Assembly: GCA_029851415.1 (NCBI GenBank)
Contig: CM056742.1
Coordinates: 15,045,736-15,109,735 of the forward strand
Direction of reading: 5' to 3'
Origin: Eretmocerus hayati
Taxonomy: Eukaryota > Arthropoda > Insecta > Hymenoptera > Aphelinidae
Length of the DNA stretch: 64,000 nucleotides
Part shown: in pieces, positions 46,853-59,150 of the stretch
Numbering within the stretch: the first letter of the stretch is position 1
Layout: every line of letters begins with the position of its first letter
Notes under the pieces: generated by a model
The model's input: the letters and a program-made list of their open reading frames with translations, nothing else
Told to the model about the DNA's origin: nothing
Database searches by the model: none
Position numbers and translations under genes: made by a program

Positions 46853-47664
46853 AAGGTGTCCGTTATTTCCCAAGTTCCTCCGATCATCCATGCCACCCGC
46901 CACAACCTAATCGTTTGGTGAGATATTGCGAGAAAAAAATTTCAGAGACCTAGGTGAAGTTTGAGTGCTGCTCCATCTAGAGCATTTCTTATTTGAAATG
47001 TACCATTCTAAATAAAAATTTGAATCAATGATTCGCATGTACCGCGCATGAATTCCCTTCTACGTCCTCAATAGTGTTTTCAATCGATAGCGGGTGCATT
47101 TTTCTTCAAAATGGCTACTTGAAACATTCAATTTGATACAGTAGAACCGGAGATAGCCCACTCATTCGCATATCGTCCACCTGAAGAACATAAAAGTTAC
47201 TGAAAACGACCGTTTTTTGTTTTGTCGGTTTTTCAAGTCTAGTAAAAAGTCCTGACGATTAGAGGTAGAACTGAGCACGGATTCTGTTTCTGCGTTCAAA
47301 AATACATCGAAAACACATATTCACATCTTTAAAATAAACCGACTCAAAATTCGCATTTTTTGGATTCCTCGAGGAAATCCCTGTTTCACGAATTTGGTAC
47401 CTTGAATTTTCCAAGTTCCAAAAACAGCCATAACTCTAGTTCTTCTCCATCAAATTGACTTCAGCAAGTGGTCATTTTAATGTTGATTACTGAATCAAAA
47501 TTTGTTTTGAGGCCTTAATTCAGACGAAAACGCTTCAGGCGGAGCAGTACTTAAACATTACCTAGGCCCATGAAAATTTTTTTATCGCAATATCTCAACA
47601 AATGATTAGGTTGTGGTGGGTGGCACGGAGGATCGGAGAAACTTGGAAAATAACGGACACCCTA
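46853..47664. mobile_element. 812-bp element with exact 9-bp target duplication
   Basis: CTGAACACT occurs at 46844-46852 and 47665-47673, directly outside inverted ends (AGGTGTCCGTTATTTCCCAA against GGGTGTCCGTTATTTTCCAA). The arms extend, with divergence, for about 300 bp. Nine-base duplications are typical of Mutator-like elements (Merlin makes 8-9), so that class is likely. No transposase is encoded. Confidence 0.88.
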
Positions 47665-50090
47665 CTGAACACTGATTGAGGTGGGTTTCGTCAATAGTAT
47701 GTTGAAATGCGGAGCCGAACAAAATAAAAGGTACCGAATTCGTACCAAAATTACCCAATTGTACCCAACTTAGGCCATGAAAAAAGTATGAAAAAGTCTC
47801 TATTCACTCATATACTGATATTTTATATTTTGCGATCTCTCGAACTATATTTGGATGGAGTGAAATTCCAATATACGATGAATAAATAGAAATAAGTCAT
47901 AAATAGTACGATAAGGTGGCTTCATTCTAGTGATGTGAACGCTTTTATTTACAATTCGGATAACACCAAGAGTGATATGAGTACTGATATTCCGTTGGGT
48001 AGGGATATTCTCTGGCGATTCATCCCACGCTGTTACAGAGTAATGGAACGAGACGCAAGATTCAACAACTTTTTTTGAAACAGTGCATGCATACCTGATC
48101 TGAGTGTATTTTAGTAGAGAGTCTCGATCGTCGTAGACAATCAATTAGTTCCAGTCTATGCCTCATTCATAAGATCATCTTTCGAAAAAAATGATAACAA
48201 AGACTATACATTTCTTCCTATTCTTGGTTACCTGCAAATGCAAAATTTTGCAGAATATTTACGCCAGTGTGAATATATACAAATTTCAAATGACTCAATA
48301 TCTCACAAAGCTCAACAGCTAATCATGTGGAAATCAATAAAATTCGGCCGAAAGATTTCGAGTGAAATTTAAGCGAATTGAATGATTTTGCAACAGTCAT
48401 CCAGCGAGTCATACAAGAAGGAATTGTTGGAGTTTAATTGAAAGCGAATAATAAGAAGGAGTCGAGCTTATAAAGATTCATTCAATAATACTTGAAAAAT
48501 TGAATTCGGATGGTTAATTTCTGCGTTTGCAATCGACTGAAATCGTGAATGATATGTTTTCGTACAAAAATTCTGATCCTGATTAAAACTGTTGAAATCG
48601 AGAGCGAGAAAAGGTTTCTTCCTGTAATTCCGCTGCAGAGCAAGCCTCTAAGTATTATATCAACAACTAATATGAAATCAGCATAAAATTTTGAGCTCAA
48701 TCGATCGTGACTCTATAAAATAGAATACAACATCAATTTTTTTAATTTATCGGGAACAGTTTTTTCCACAAAATTCATATTCAACATAACCTATTAGGGC
48801 ATAGGCGGATTTATTTCAAATTTAGAGGAGAATCAGAGCATTAGAGCGTTTGAATCAAAGTCTGCGATTTTTGAGCTTAGTCATTCTTGCCGTGATGTAT
48901 ATGAAAACATATTCTCTAACCCATCCACGTCCATAATTCAATTTCAACAAGAATGTTCTCTGATCAATTTTGAAATCGCCCTGTCAGTCTTGCTTCTATT
49001 GAATGAGTATTTGATTTAGATGCTACAATCACAGAAAATCGAGACTAGTCTCTACTTTTTGGTAAATGCCTGTTTCAAACGGGGAAAAAACTCATAAATT
49101 CCCTTGATTCAATATTTGCGTAGAGATATTGGATCGACTTTTCAAGCACTATTTTTCATTTTTCGAGCACCTACAAATTTTTTACATGTTACAATTTTGT
49201 TTCTAGAAATCTCAAATTCATTTTTCCACGGTGAACCAAGTTGGCATTTCCATGTAAAAGTTACCTCACTTTTTATTCAAAGCATTTGATTTCACCCACA
49301 AACCTCTTTCCCTCCCATGAAACCTGTCGTATTCTCGTTTCTCGCTTCTAAAATATGAGTGAACTACCTACGTCTTTCTCCCCAAATAATCCATTCCCTC
49401 ATTGTAATAAATTTATTATCATTGCCATACAATTGTACATGAGCCCACTCCAGTCAAGTACATTCAAAAGCAGAAACAGTGACTCATCAAACCGAAATAC
49501 AATTCGCTCTTACATCATTATTTCACAAAATACCGACACCTCTTACATTTCCCAATCATATTATAGACAAGTCACTCAACGATTATCGGTCTAACTATAT
49601 AAATCTCATTATAGACTGTCGGCTTCATCATTTCATCATCAAAATCCTACCGACAAATCCGACCCATAATCTCTTTCATAAACCTTCAATATCGATTCAC
49701 CTACAATCCCCCTCTGTCATCCCTACCAATCGAACGACAAAAGTCGGTAATATCTCATATCGACACTTATATTGAATCTTAATCTGAAAATTCTTACAGT
49801 AATACCCTCTCCAATAATGAAAAAAAGAAAAAAATGTAATCAAAGATAAAATATGATCTCAGCGTCATCATCGCGTCGGGTACAAGTAGGATTCTTTAAT
49901 AAAATTTTATGTAATCCCACTCGTTATGAACTCTCAATCCATCCAAGATACTGAATATATATATCATAAAGCATTAAAATGACAAGTAGAGGTATGAGAT
50001 GAAAGTTTTGAAACCGTCTGCTGTCGATGACAAGGTATAACTAGAGTAAAACAGACGAGTTCGATGAAACGATCTCGTTTTCACGACCTT

Positions 50091-50111
50091 ACTACTACTA
50101 CTACTACTACG
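50091..50111. repeat. (ACT)n microsatellite
   Basis: About seven perfect trinucleotide units. Confidence 0.9.
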
Positions 50112-50398
50112 CAATTTGCGTATCGGTCTCTGTGGAGACGATTTATTGCAGTCTTGTGAAGGAAGGAAAGTAGAAAAAAAGAAAAGAGGTGGAACGTATT
50201 TATGGGGACGCGATTCGTATCGGAGTTTTTGTACTTGGCGTTTGAATTCAATGCAAACCGAGTACGAAAATCTATCATAAAATTGTCCAACATTCAAATT
50301 GAGTTGTGTGATGGGCATGGGAATCGGAATAGAAAATTTACTATCAGTGTGTCAATAGTTGAATTTTGTAAATTAATATTTTTGATGAATCATCGGTT

Positions 50399-51160
50399 AT
50401 GGGGTATAGTGGGTTGGAAAGGCTGAAAAGTTGTAGGTTTACGAAAAAAAAAAAATTCCTGTGGGATGTGATTCTAGGTACCTTCAAGATCATTTTCCAA
50501 CGAGAGTCAATATCTTTCGTCAGTGGGTTGCCAATTAGAGTCATTTTTTCGAATTTTCCCATATGGATGCTATGTAAAAGTTTTTTTTTACGGGCTTATC
50601 CTTCTTTCGTGGTTCTTTCGGGATACCTTGGAAGGGGTGCGAGTTTCACAAAAAAATTTGTTGGGTGGTTTTATGTTGAAATATTTTATGTATACGAAGA
50701 AATATGCAATTTATCAAACAACCGGATCCACCGGAAGGAAGTTGGAAAAACTTCAGGAAAAATTGTGAGGAATTTATATATTATTTCTGCGATAGTTTTC
50801 TTTTATCCGAAAATCACAAAGGATTTACCTGTTCTTGGATAGATCAGAGAGAATAAACTCGTATATCTCCAAAAAAATCTACAAAAAACGAATTCACAAG
50901 CTTTTTGACGAATCTCATCCCCTTCGATCTCTTGGGGAAAAATCACGAGAAACGAAGAGCTGTGAAAAAGATGACATTTTATATAATACCATTCCCAATG
51001 AGAAAAGATCGAAACATTGATTTCATTTGAAAATCACACTGACGTAAAATGTTTATTATTCATGAAAAATCATTTTGGAGGTTACCTAAAAATCACACCC
51101 CACAGGAATTTTTTCTTGTAAACCTTCAACATTCCCGCCTTTCCAACCCACGGTTAGGAA
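50399..51160. mobile_element. Possible 0.76-kb element with about 100-bp inverted ends
   Basis: The left end gtgggttggaaaggctgaaa with ggtttacgaaaaaaa and attcctgtgggatgtgatt is inverted at about 51057-51151. The exact edges and target duplication are unresolved. Short frames inside are arm artefacts. Confidence 0.55.
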
Positions 51161-52721
51161 CTGTAGTAGACTGTATAAGATGTCGGACAATTTTAGTCAG
51201 TGACGATCACAACTTGCACATATTTCATATTCATGTCGATTATAAGGTATCGACCTAATTCTTATTCGTGAGATTCTATCATCTAGCGGACTTCTCAATG
51301 AATCAGATTAGTCATGATCTGCTAGAACATTACGATAACTTAATTGTATTTATGCAGGAGTTATGTTTTGTAGGATCGATCAGAATTTTGAGTTCAATCT
51401 TAAAAATCCTAATTATATCGGCGGCTATTCAATGTCACGTTGATTCAGGCATCTGTAAATTTTCGAGTAACGACTAATTAATGCACCATTTTTTAGATTT
51501 ACCATTAACTTATTTTCTCTAAGATCGATGGTCTTTTATACGTTGAAGATTTTCATTATTTGCTCTATGTAAGGCAATTGTCGCAGTTGGGCTACTTTTG
51601 GATGATTAACACAGAATGACGGTAACTTTTGTTCCCACTTGTGATAATATTTTCACTCATTATGCAAGTCATGACTTTCCCCGAAATAAAATGTCAAGAG
51701 CCGTATGATGGCCTTTCCGGATGATAGAATCTAAGAATGGGAGTCCCGTGTGTAATTCATCTTGAGTTGAATGAAATTTTTGTTAGTCTAACTCTTGTGA
51801 TATTGAAGATAATTCATTTACACGAGATGGAAACTCTAATTCCGGAATACAGACCCCAATGATTCTTCTCCTCCGAGTTCTTTGTGAAATAGAAGGATAG
51901 TGATACATTTGATTGAATTTTGTATATTGAGCTTCTTTTTCTTGATGAAGGAAATGACATACTGAAGAATAACGACATAACACTGTTATAACTGGTTTGA
52001 TATAGGATCCGATTTTTGGTAAAAATTAGGCTTATGAGTAACATCTTTTTCTTATTTTGAAATCTATTTGAACTGATGATCTGCAAAATACCTTCAGACT
52101 AACCTCTTCCAGGAGTGAATGACTCCATTTTCACCAGAGTTAGTCCCGGTGACTAGCAAAGTGTAAGATTTGACATGTCCGAGTGTCCAAAACCTAGATG
52201 ATGTACCAACAATGTGGAAAAATCAACATCTTCATGAATTTTCAAGATATCGTAGTTACTGACTATACTGCTAATTCTAAAAGACACACAAAATCAGATT
52301 CACTTGATCCAGGTTCAAGATATATCAAAATTCATTGGAATATCCGGGAATTCGAGAATATCGGCCAGTGTGCTATATAGGGAATTATCTTGTAACTGCT
52401 GGCGCATTGACGTGAATTCATAGAATGTATAGATTCCAATTTTGCAGCTGATCATTATTCCAGAGTTAATCTTAATGGCGATCGATTTGAATGCTTTTAT
52501 ATAACCGGCGAATGATGCACGTTAGTGTGACTTTTCATTTGCTCAGCTCATTTAAAACCACTTAATACAACATATTCTCTCGCTATCGAAGATATTCAGG
52601 AATAACTTTCGGAAAACATAGTGCTTTTTTGGCGAAGTTCATTTGCGTATAACTCTTATAATTCTATTAAAAAAAATCCGGAAAAAATCGCATGAAAATT
52701 ATTATCCTGAAAGTAGGGCCT

Positions 52722-52922
52722 TCACCTTCTGATCCTAATGCCGTTCATACTCATATATGAAGCATGATAAATTTCTAGTTCTTCTGAACTTACTTCAGCC
52801 GGTTCGTCATCAACTGTGAAATTTTTTGCAAACAGACTTGGCTCACTTCGGATTACGTTTACCGATAGAATACCAACTCGAGAATACGCCACTTTCAGCA
52901 AATTGAGATATGGTTTTATCAT
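52722..52922 (-). CDS. Candidate small coding exon (66 codons) downstream of the 53.6-kb promoter
   Basis: A strong acceptor (ctcttttttaacag, ending at 52941) precedes this frame on the minus strand. The first ATG after it opens 66 codons to a TGA. A GTGAAG that could act as a donor overlaps the stop. The protein has a basic/hydrophobic N-terminus (MIKPYLNLLKVAYSRVGILS) and an acidic middle (DDEPAEVSSEELE). It is not a typical signal peptide. Distance and strand fit splicing from the noncoding exon at 53275-53576 over a 334-nt intron. The product is unrecognised. It competes with the allatostatin signal-peptide exon as the target of that exon. Confidence 0.3.
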   Translation of the reverse strand: MIKPYLNLLKVAYSRVGILSVNVIRSEPSLFAKNFTVDDEPAEVSSEELEIYHASYMSMNGIRIRR

Positions 52923-53274
52923 ATTTTCAAACCAAATGAACTGTTAAAAAAGAGCATAGGCTTGAAGAATGTATTTAATATCTGAATTGCTAAAAAAAAA
53001 ATTCTCTGGGACTTGGGGAAGGTCCTGACAGGTAACAAAATTTTCTGGGGATATCAAAATGAGGATAACTCACATCCATACTGAATACCACTCAGTATCT
53101 CATAATTTACTTTGCCAATCGCACGATCCAATTTTCCCCAAAAAAACTTCAACTTTCAAATTTATCCGTATTTCCAATTTCCACCACCTCAAATCACCCC
53201 AACCCACCCAATCTTTCCCTCTCACCCTGGATTCTTAAAAAAAAATCATCCCAAACAATAAATAATGTACTCAC

Positions 53275-53576
53275 CAATTAAACCGGTTACAAAATCTCGT
53301 TTCACCTCACTTCAAGTTCTCCAATTCCCAAAAAGACAGGAACGCAGGGGGTATGTAGATTTCAGAGCTTGCGGCTTTCGTAAATCAATCCAGTTGACGT
53401 CTTCTCAAGTGAAATTCAAGCCACAATCCTTATATCTTGAAAATGCAATTGCGGTTAAATTCGCAAATTGGAATAAAGACGAATAGATAGAATTGTGTGT
53501 ATACAGTATAGACAAAATAGCTGATTCCGAGGTGTATATGAGTCTGACAGGTGGAAAGCTCTTGGCTAAAGTGACT
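53275..53576 (-). other. Noncoding first exon (5' UTR) with GTGAGT donor
   Basis: From the predicted start at 53576 to the donor GTGAGTAC (53274-53267) the minus strand contains no ATG in any frame over 302 nt. That is unlikely by chance in this composition and expected of a leader. The downstream partner is either the local exon at 52940 or the signal-peptide exon of the allatostatin gene at 33551. Confidence 0.55.
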
Positions 53577-53604
53577 GAGCTTGCAAGCACGCGGCCACTT
53601 TATA
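53573..53604 (-). promoter_or_regulatory. Core promoter: TATA box plus initiator
   Basis: On the minus strand TATAAA (53604-53599) is followed by TCAGTC (53578-53573). That places the initiator A (53576) 28 bp downstream of the first T, matching the arthropod TATA/Inr arrangement (initiator consensus TCAGTY). It lies downstream of a GA-rich tract. The exon that follows has no ATG for 302 nt and ends in a consensus donor, which strengthens the call. Strong TATA/Inr promoters are common in insect tissue-specific genes, including neuropeptide genes. Confidence 0.7.
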
Positions 53605-54184
53605 TCCTTCCTCTCTTCTTCCTCTATCTCTCTCTCACTTTCGTTCATCCGTTCATTTTGATGGCGCGCGCGCCACATACTATATCCAATGCAGGATAGC
53701 CACAGCATTATACAGCTTTGAAGATGCTCTTCGATATAGTGTAGTAGTGGTGGTAATCGGTGAATGTGCGCATGAAACCCGATACTTGTTCATATATTTG
53801 CGTGTGGTGAATTTTTTTTACTACATTTTGTATGTTTTCATATCATTTTGCTGACATCTGTAGAGTGTTGTCTGCAGAATCATTTTATTTTTCAAGGGAT
53901 AGATGAACTTTCTATCGATGGATTTCGATAAAAATTTGCTTCGATGATGGTTTTTAGCCCAAAGAAAAGGGAGTCGGGGGATAGAGACCGCAGTTTGACC
54001 AACACAATGTTTCAAAGGTTTGTTTTGCATTCAAAGTTTATCTCATTTTTTTGTTAATAACTAATAGATAGAAAACTTTTTTTCAGAGTGCTACCGTAGA
54101 TGTTACGAGTAGCCCCTTACGATACCCGTTTTCAAAAGTGAGAGCAATTTCAGGAGCCTGTTTCATATGCCCAAAAGTTACTCA
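53605..54184. other. Upstream region of the 53.6-kb promoter
   Basis: It contains a GA-rich (minus-strand) tract at 53610-53650 and a gcgcgcgcgc run at 53663-53672. No gene is supported. Confidence 0.35.
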
Positions 54185-54570
54185 AATCGACGAGACACAC
54201 AAAATAGTACATTTCGATACAAGGGCGTAAATAATAGGTTTTACGCCCGTGTATCTAACTATACTTTTCGATAAACTGTGAGTAAAAGTCGACAAACTGT
54301 GCGCAAAGTGCACTTTTACGCACAGTGTATCGAAAAAGCCATTTTATAGCAGTAATAGTACATTTCGATACAAGGGTGTAAAACGTTTTATTCGCGTCCG
54401 AGTGATGGGTTTCCGGCCCGAGCCGCAGGCGAGGGTCGGAATCATCACGAGGATGCGAATAATAGGTTTTACGCCCATGTATCTAACTATACTTTTCGAT
54501 AAACTGTGAGTAAAAGTCGACAAACTGTGCGCAAAGAGCACATTTACGCACGGTGTATCGAAAAAGATGT
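54185..54570. repeat. Tandem duplication of a palindromic repeat
   Basis: Two copies of a block containing acatttcgatacaaggg and ttcgataaactgtgagtaaa, each ending gtgtatcgaaaaag. The second copy carries a 75-bp GC-rich insert shared with the repeats at 15.1 and 37.5 kb. Confidence 0.7.
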
Positions 54571-57500
54571 AAAAGGTAAGTGTGACATTTACCCTCGTCT
54601 CAAGATGCTAAATATACGTACTGGCTCATTATTTCGCGCAATTTTTTCGTTCATTACTTTGGATTATAAGAAAATATGCTATTTGAAGCAATCTAAAACG
54701 ATCTCCACGTTTTCTGGAGCGGAAATATTGATTTTTGCTATTTTCAATTTTCTTTCCTTTTGTTCGTATAATTCTCATTCGTGAGAACTGGCTTGACAAA
54801 TTCCAACGTAGCATAATTTGTTACCTTTTACAAAATCATTCGTGCAGAGTCCAAATTTTTGATTTTCAATCGATTTACGAGCTTTTCATTGGAAAAAGTA
54901 GGTCGCGCCTAATTTAATTGTTCACGTGTATAAGACGCCAAGATTTAGAATATTCCTTGGGTTTTTTTTCAAATCAGACTCCTCTAGCATATTTTGCAAT
55001 CTCTCCCAGACCCTTTTGAAATATTTTTGTGGAATTTCATAAAGCAAGGATCAAATTTGGAATATCAACGTTGAATGGATGGATTTTCATGAAGCAAGGA
55101 TTAAATCTAAAGGTATATAAGTAAGGTCAAATTGAGCATGACCTTTCTTCAATTCGGGAACAAAAATTCTCTCGTCAATCGACAATTAGTCAGACCCACC
55201 TCAACATTTACTCATGTGTACTTGTCTTAGAAAAAAATTCAAACTGAGCTAAATCAACCCTGAAAAAATTGAGACGAGCAGAAATAATAATCAGAACAAA
55301 AACGGTGGGAAAAAATTAAGCATAGAGTTACCGTATGGAATGCTTTCATATATCTGTGTTGAGTAAAAGCAACATCAAGACCAAAGTATCCCACGTTCTT
55401 GATTTGCATCTTACACAATCTGCAGACAGCTTTTCCGCCAGAGCAAGAGTATAGCGAGAGGCAAATTACCTATATATATCTCCATGCACGCAAAAGCTTC
55501 TGAAGGAGTTTGCTCGTTGCGCATCCGAGTTTTTTTTTTATTTTCTACTACTACCACTTACGCCTCCGGCAAGTTTGTACTCAGTTCGATCATTCGGAAA
55601 AAGCTCTGTTGTGACTGATGAGGGCTCATTTTTTTCATTGGAAATATTCCAAAGGCTATCTCATAAGGGGTAAAAACTTGTTGCATACTTTCAAATGCGT
55701 GGCTTATTGGGAATCTAGAGATTTGTGGTGAGGAAGATTTCGATGCGGGAAACTTTTATTGGAAATTGAGTAATTTCCATTTGAATTTTTTCAGTGTACA
55801 TAGGATATGGTTTCAATTCATAAATTCATTTAAAAAAGATGGGGGTGTAGTTTTCCGTTTGATTGTAATTTTTTTTGTTGAAACTTTGGATTGGATGCTC
55901 CAAATTTAATTTGAAATAAATTTCTAACCTCGAGAATCTTTTATAGATCTTACAGTTATGGTATACGCATTCCTGGAAATAGGATATTTAAAAGTAATTT
56001 TTACGCGTAGAGTGAGATATTTTGATTCTCATAGTGTGAATAATGGTGACAACTCAATTGCAGGTCGATTTTCAAGAAACGAGAATTTGATCATTATTGA
56101 TGTGGATGTTCAGGGTTACTTGTGTATAAATTACAAAGGCTTTACGAAAGAAGATTTGATATTTTATGGGCAGTTTGTAACTCAACAATCGCTCCACTAT
56201 AATTAAAGAAAATACAAGAAACCATCAGATGTTTTTTACTTTTTCCAAGGTTTAATGTGAGTTTTTCAAATTAAACTTCATCAATTCTACTATGAATGAA
56301 AACTATCGTCAACAATTACCCATCAAATGAGCTACTTCATAATTTGAAAGAGTTGATTTCTTAAAATCACCGAAACCAGGACTTCCCCACCTCTTGTTCC
56401 TCAAATTAGATCAAAACTTACATTACCTCGAACAATCAATTAGCAGAGCTGTATGAGTACTATAATCAAAATTATTGTACACCCTATTTTTTTGATCTCT
56501 ATACTCGATGTAGAAGACCGTGAAAGAAACTTGACCTTGAAATCGCAGGAGGAAAATATCAAAAATATCCGAATGAAGATTATTCAAAATTTTTGAATCC
56601 GATACTCTAAATCAATAATCTAATGATCTATGATGCAGCGCTGATCGAGATATTTTTTCATTACAAAAAAAGTAGTCCAATATCAATTTTCTTTGCGGGA
56701 AACTTTGGAAAGAGGAATAAGTCAAATTAGATATCATTCACACATAGTAATTCCATGCTCAATTTGGAAATGAGCTTCGAATATTAAAATCTTTGTTTTC
56801 ATTAAGAAAGTTCCACCATTCGTGCGTAATATTACATAAAGTGTAAATAATCGCTCATTACGCGATTAACATTGACCTGCTGGCAAGCTTAATATCACTC
56901 AACTCTGGTATTTTTTTTAAAGTTTTGATGAATGGTTCTGAAATCAAATACACTTCAGGAATTTCCACACTCATGGAGTTTGACGTTATTGAGCACTGGT
57001 TCAAGTGTTTCAAAAAAATTTCTCACTTTTTGAATGTGATGACAGATTCACTTGACTCGTTTTTGATATTCCCAGGATTGAAAGTCATGAATGCGAGCAA
57101 ACTAGCGCAAGTAAGGAATTTTTTGTGAATTGGATGATATTGAAGCCTCATTTCATCATATCATAACAATCATAACATCAGATTCATGTTCTAATATCTG
57201 AGATACAATTATTCCGCATCATCAATCCACGATCAATGATGACATCATAAAAGTCACTTTCGAGTAGAAAAAATTATTTTTAGGATTCTATTTTATTGTA
57301 GTATACAAGCTTCATTCGGAATATATTGAGCCAGATATAAACTTCATCGAAACCATTGATTCAATTTTATCGTCATATAGTCACTCACAGTCCCACTCAT
57401 TTTTTCGTCAAACATTCTTTCCTTTGAGCACAAAAATTTAGGACAATACATGTGTCATGTACAGAGTAATACCGCCACCGTATGAGTATGATAAATTCAA

Positions 57501-57808
57501 GAATATAATACAGTTATCTTCAGTGAGTTGCAGAAACTATTGTATGACTTACTAAGCTAAATTAGTCAATGAAAAAGTAGGCGTGTGGATGATTGGGCAT
57601 GAGTTGCATTTAGAGAATTGGGGAGGGAAAAAATTCTTATGCTGATGGGTAGGAAGCGCACGTATAAGTATCCATTGATCCTTGAATTTATTCGTAACGG
57701 TATGTAGGTGACGGAAGACAAATTTCGATATTCAAATGAGGATGCGATAAATTCCCAGATCTAAGAGGATGGCGTGTTCCATGTGAAAATCATTATTTTT
57801 GGGCAAGG
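54571..57808. other. No supported gene
   Basis: The frame at 55958-56206 follows an acceptor-like cttacag and looks mildly coding (ENLIIIDVDVQGYLCINYKG), but has no other support. The remainder is AT-rich with no repeat that I could pair. Confidence 0.3.
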
Positions 57809-57811
57809 TTA

Positions 57812-59150
57812 CACTGGACAACAAAATCTTTGGTCTGCAATGTTCATCTTAGAAGAGTATAATTTTCTCATGTATTTTTGGGCGTAGAAACCAAATCTGT
57901 CTCAGTTTTGCTCCTACACGTCAGGATTTATATTTAATCGCAAAATATTGATTTTCCAAAAAAAGACAAGGCTTTTTGGATTTTTTCCAGTTTTCGAAGT
58001 TGCTGATTGTACCAATTGTCCAAAATGCATATCAAGCTATGTTTTCCTACGTATTTTGGACCCGCTGAACACGATCCTGGTGGTTTGAGAACCCCACAAT
58101 GTAACCGTGAAGTCGTATAAGCGAATTAGTCCACCGAGATCTGGAAAAAAGTCCAGTTTCGCAATAGATCATAAAGAAAAAAAAAAATATATAAAACGAG
58201 CTAGCATGGACCAATTTGAAGGTTCGGGATCGGATATTCTTTGTTTTGTTATATACTTCGGAGAAAAAATTGTCTGGCACCCGTAGAAAGTGTAGTTTGA
58301 TGACACGAATTTTTTTTGGAACACCTGTTTTTGCAATAATCTTTGCTGTGTTAAAATCACGAGAACAAAAATTCCTCCTTGCACAGGATATTTAAGCATG
58401 GTTTTCCGACCAAAAATGAACGTCTTAACACGATGCCTTAGCCAGTTTTGAGCTACCACATCCGGATTTTTGTCAAGACCAAAAATCCCTGAAAAAACAG
58501 GTTTTAGGCCTCTAGAAAAATATCCTGGCATGGAAGTGTACAACATACTTCAAGACCGTATCTAGACGGTTATTTTGTCTCGGGGAACGATGTTTGATAA
58601 CTCCGTGCAAAGGGAAATGTTTCTCCTCGTGATTCTAACACAGCAAAAATTATTACGTATCAGGTGTTTTTGGAAAAAATTCGTGGCATCAAGCCGCACT
58701 TTCCACTGGAACCGGACAATTTTTTTACTCGCAGTATATGAGAAAACAAAGAAAATGCAACCTCAAACGTTCAAATTGGTCCATCCCAGCTCGTTATATG
58801 TATTTTAACATCTATTGTGACATTGGTCTTTCTCTCGGATTCACGGTTACGTTGTAGTGTTCTAGAACCACCGGGATCGTGTTCAACAGGTCAAGATACG
58901 TTAGGCAAACATATCTTGATACGCATTTCGGCCAAATCGTACTTCCTGGCTGAATGATCATCTACCTCGAAAATTGAAAAAACATCCAAAATCACTGTCT
59001 CTTTGGAAAATCAACATTTTGCGATTAAAAACAATCGTGAGGTGTAGGAGCCAAACTGAGCACAAATTCGATTCCTATGGCGAAAAATACATGAGAAAAT
59101 TATATTCTTCTGAGACGGACATTCCAGACCCATCACTTTGTTATCCAGTG
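57812..59150. mobile_element. 1.34-kb foldback element with CACTGG ends and TTA target duplication
   Basis: TTA at 57809-57811 and 59151-59153 flanks termini CACTGGACAACAAAATC and, inverted, CACTGGATAACAAAGTG. The arms are inverted copies for about 600 bp each, with a loop of only about 100 bp near 58450-58560, so almost the whole element is one hairpin. It shares termini, length and duplication size with 11469-12832. The several open frames inside are the two arms read in both directions. Confidence 0.85.

Larger units (their letters stand above)
33552..53274 (-). other. Possible 19.7-kb first intron (promoter at 53.6 kb to signal-peptide exon)
   Basis: If the ATG-free exon at 53275-53576 splices to the acceptor at 33552, this whole stretch is an intron in a 5' UTR. 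It contains only transposable elements and repeats, apart from a 66-codon frame at 52722-52922 that may instead be the partner of that exon. Stretches at 44600-46840 and 47700-50390 show nothing firm. Plus-strand G-poor tracts lie at 39260-39730, 49310-49780 and 53100-53260. Confidence 0.3.

Noticed and set aside
47845..48144. 99-codon minus-strand frame with a CAG|GTATG donor-like site inside
   Set aside because: No acceptor-bounded exon or homology could be defended. The donor-like site splits the frame itself.
50344..51258. Two frames sharing an FFxVNLQ...LSNP peptide
   Set aside because: The shared peptide comes from the inverted ends of a probable transposable element, not from paralogous genes.
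57812..59150. Frames of 77 and 125 codons sharing peptides such as TFKLVH
   Set aside because: They are the two arms of one hairpin element translated in opposite directions.
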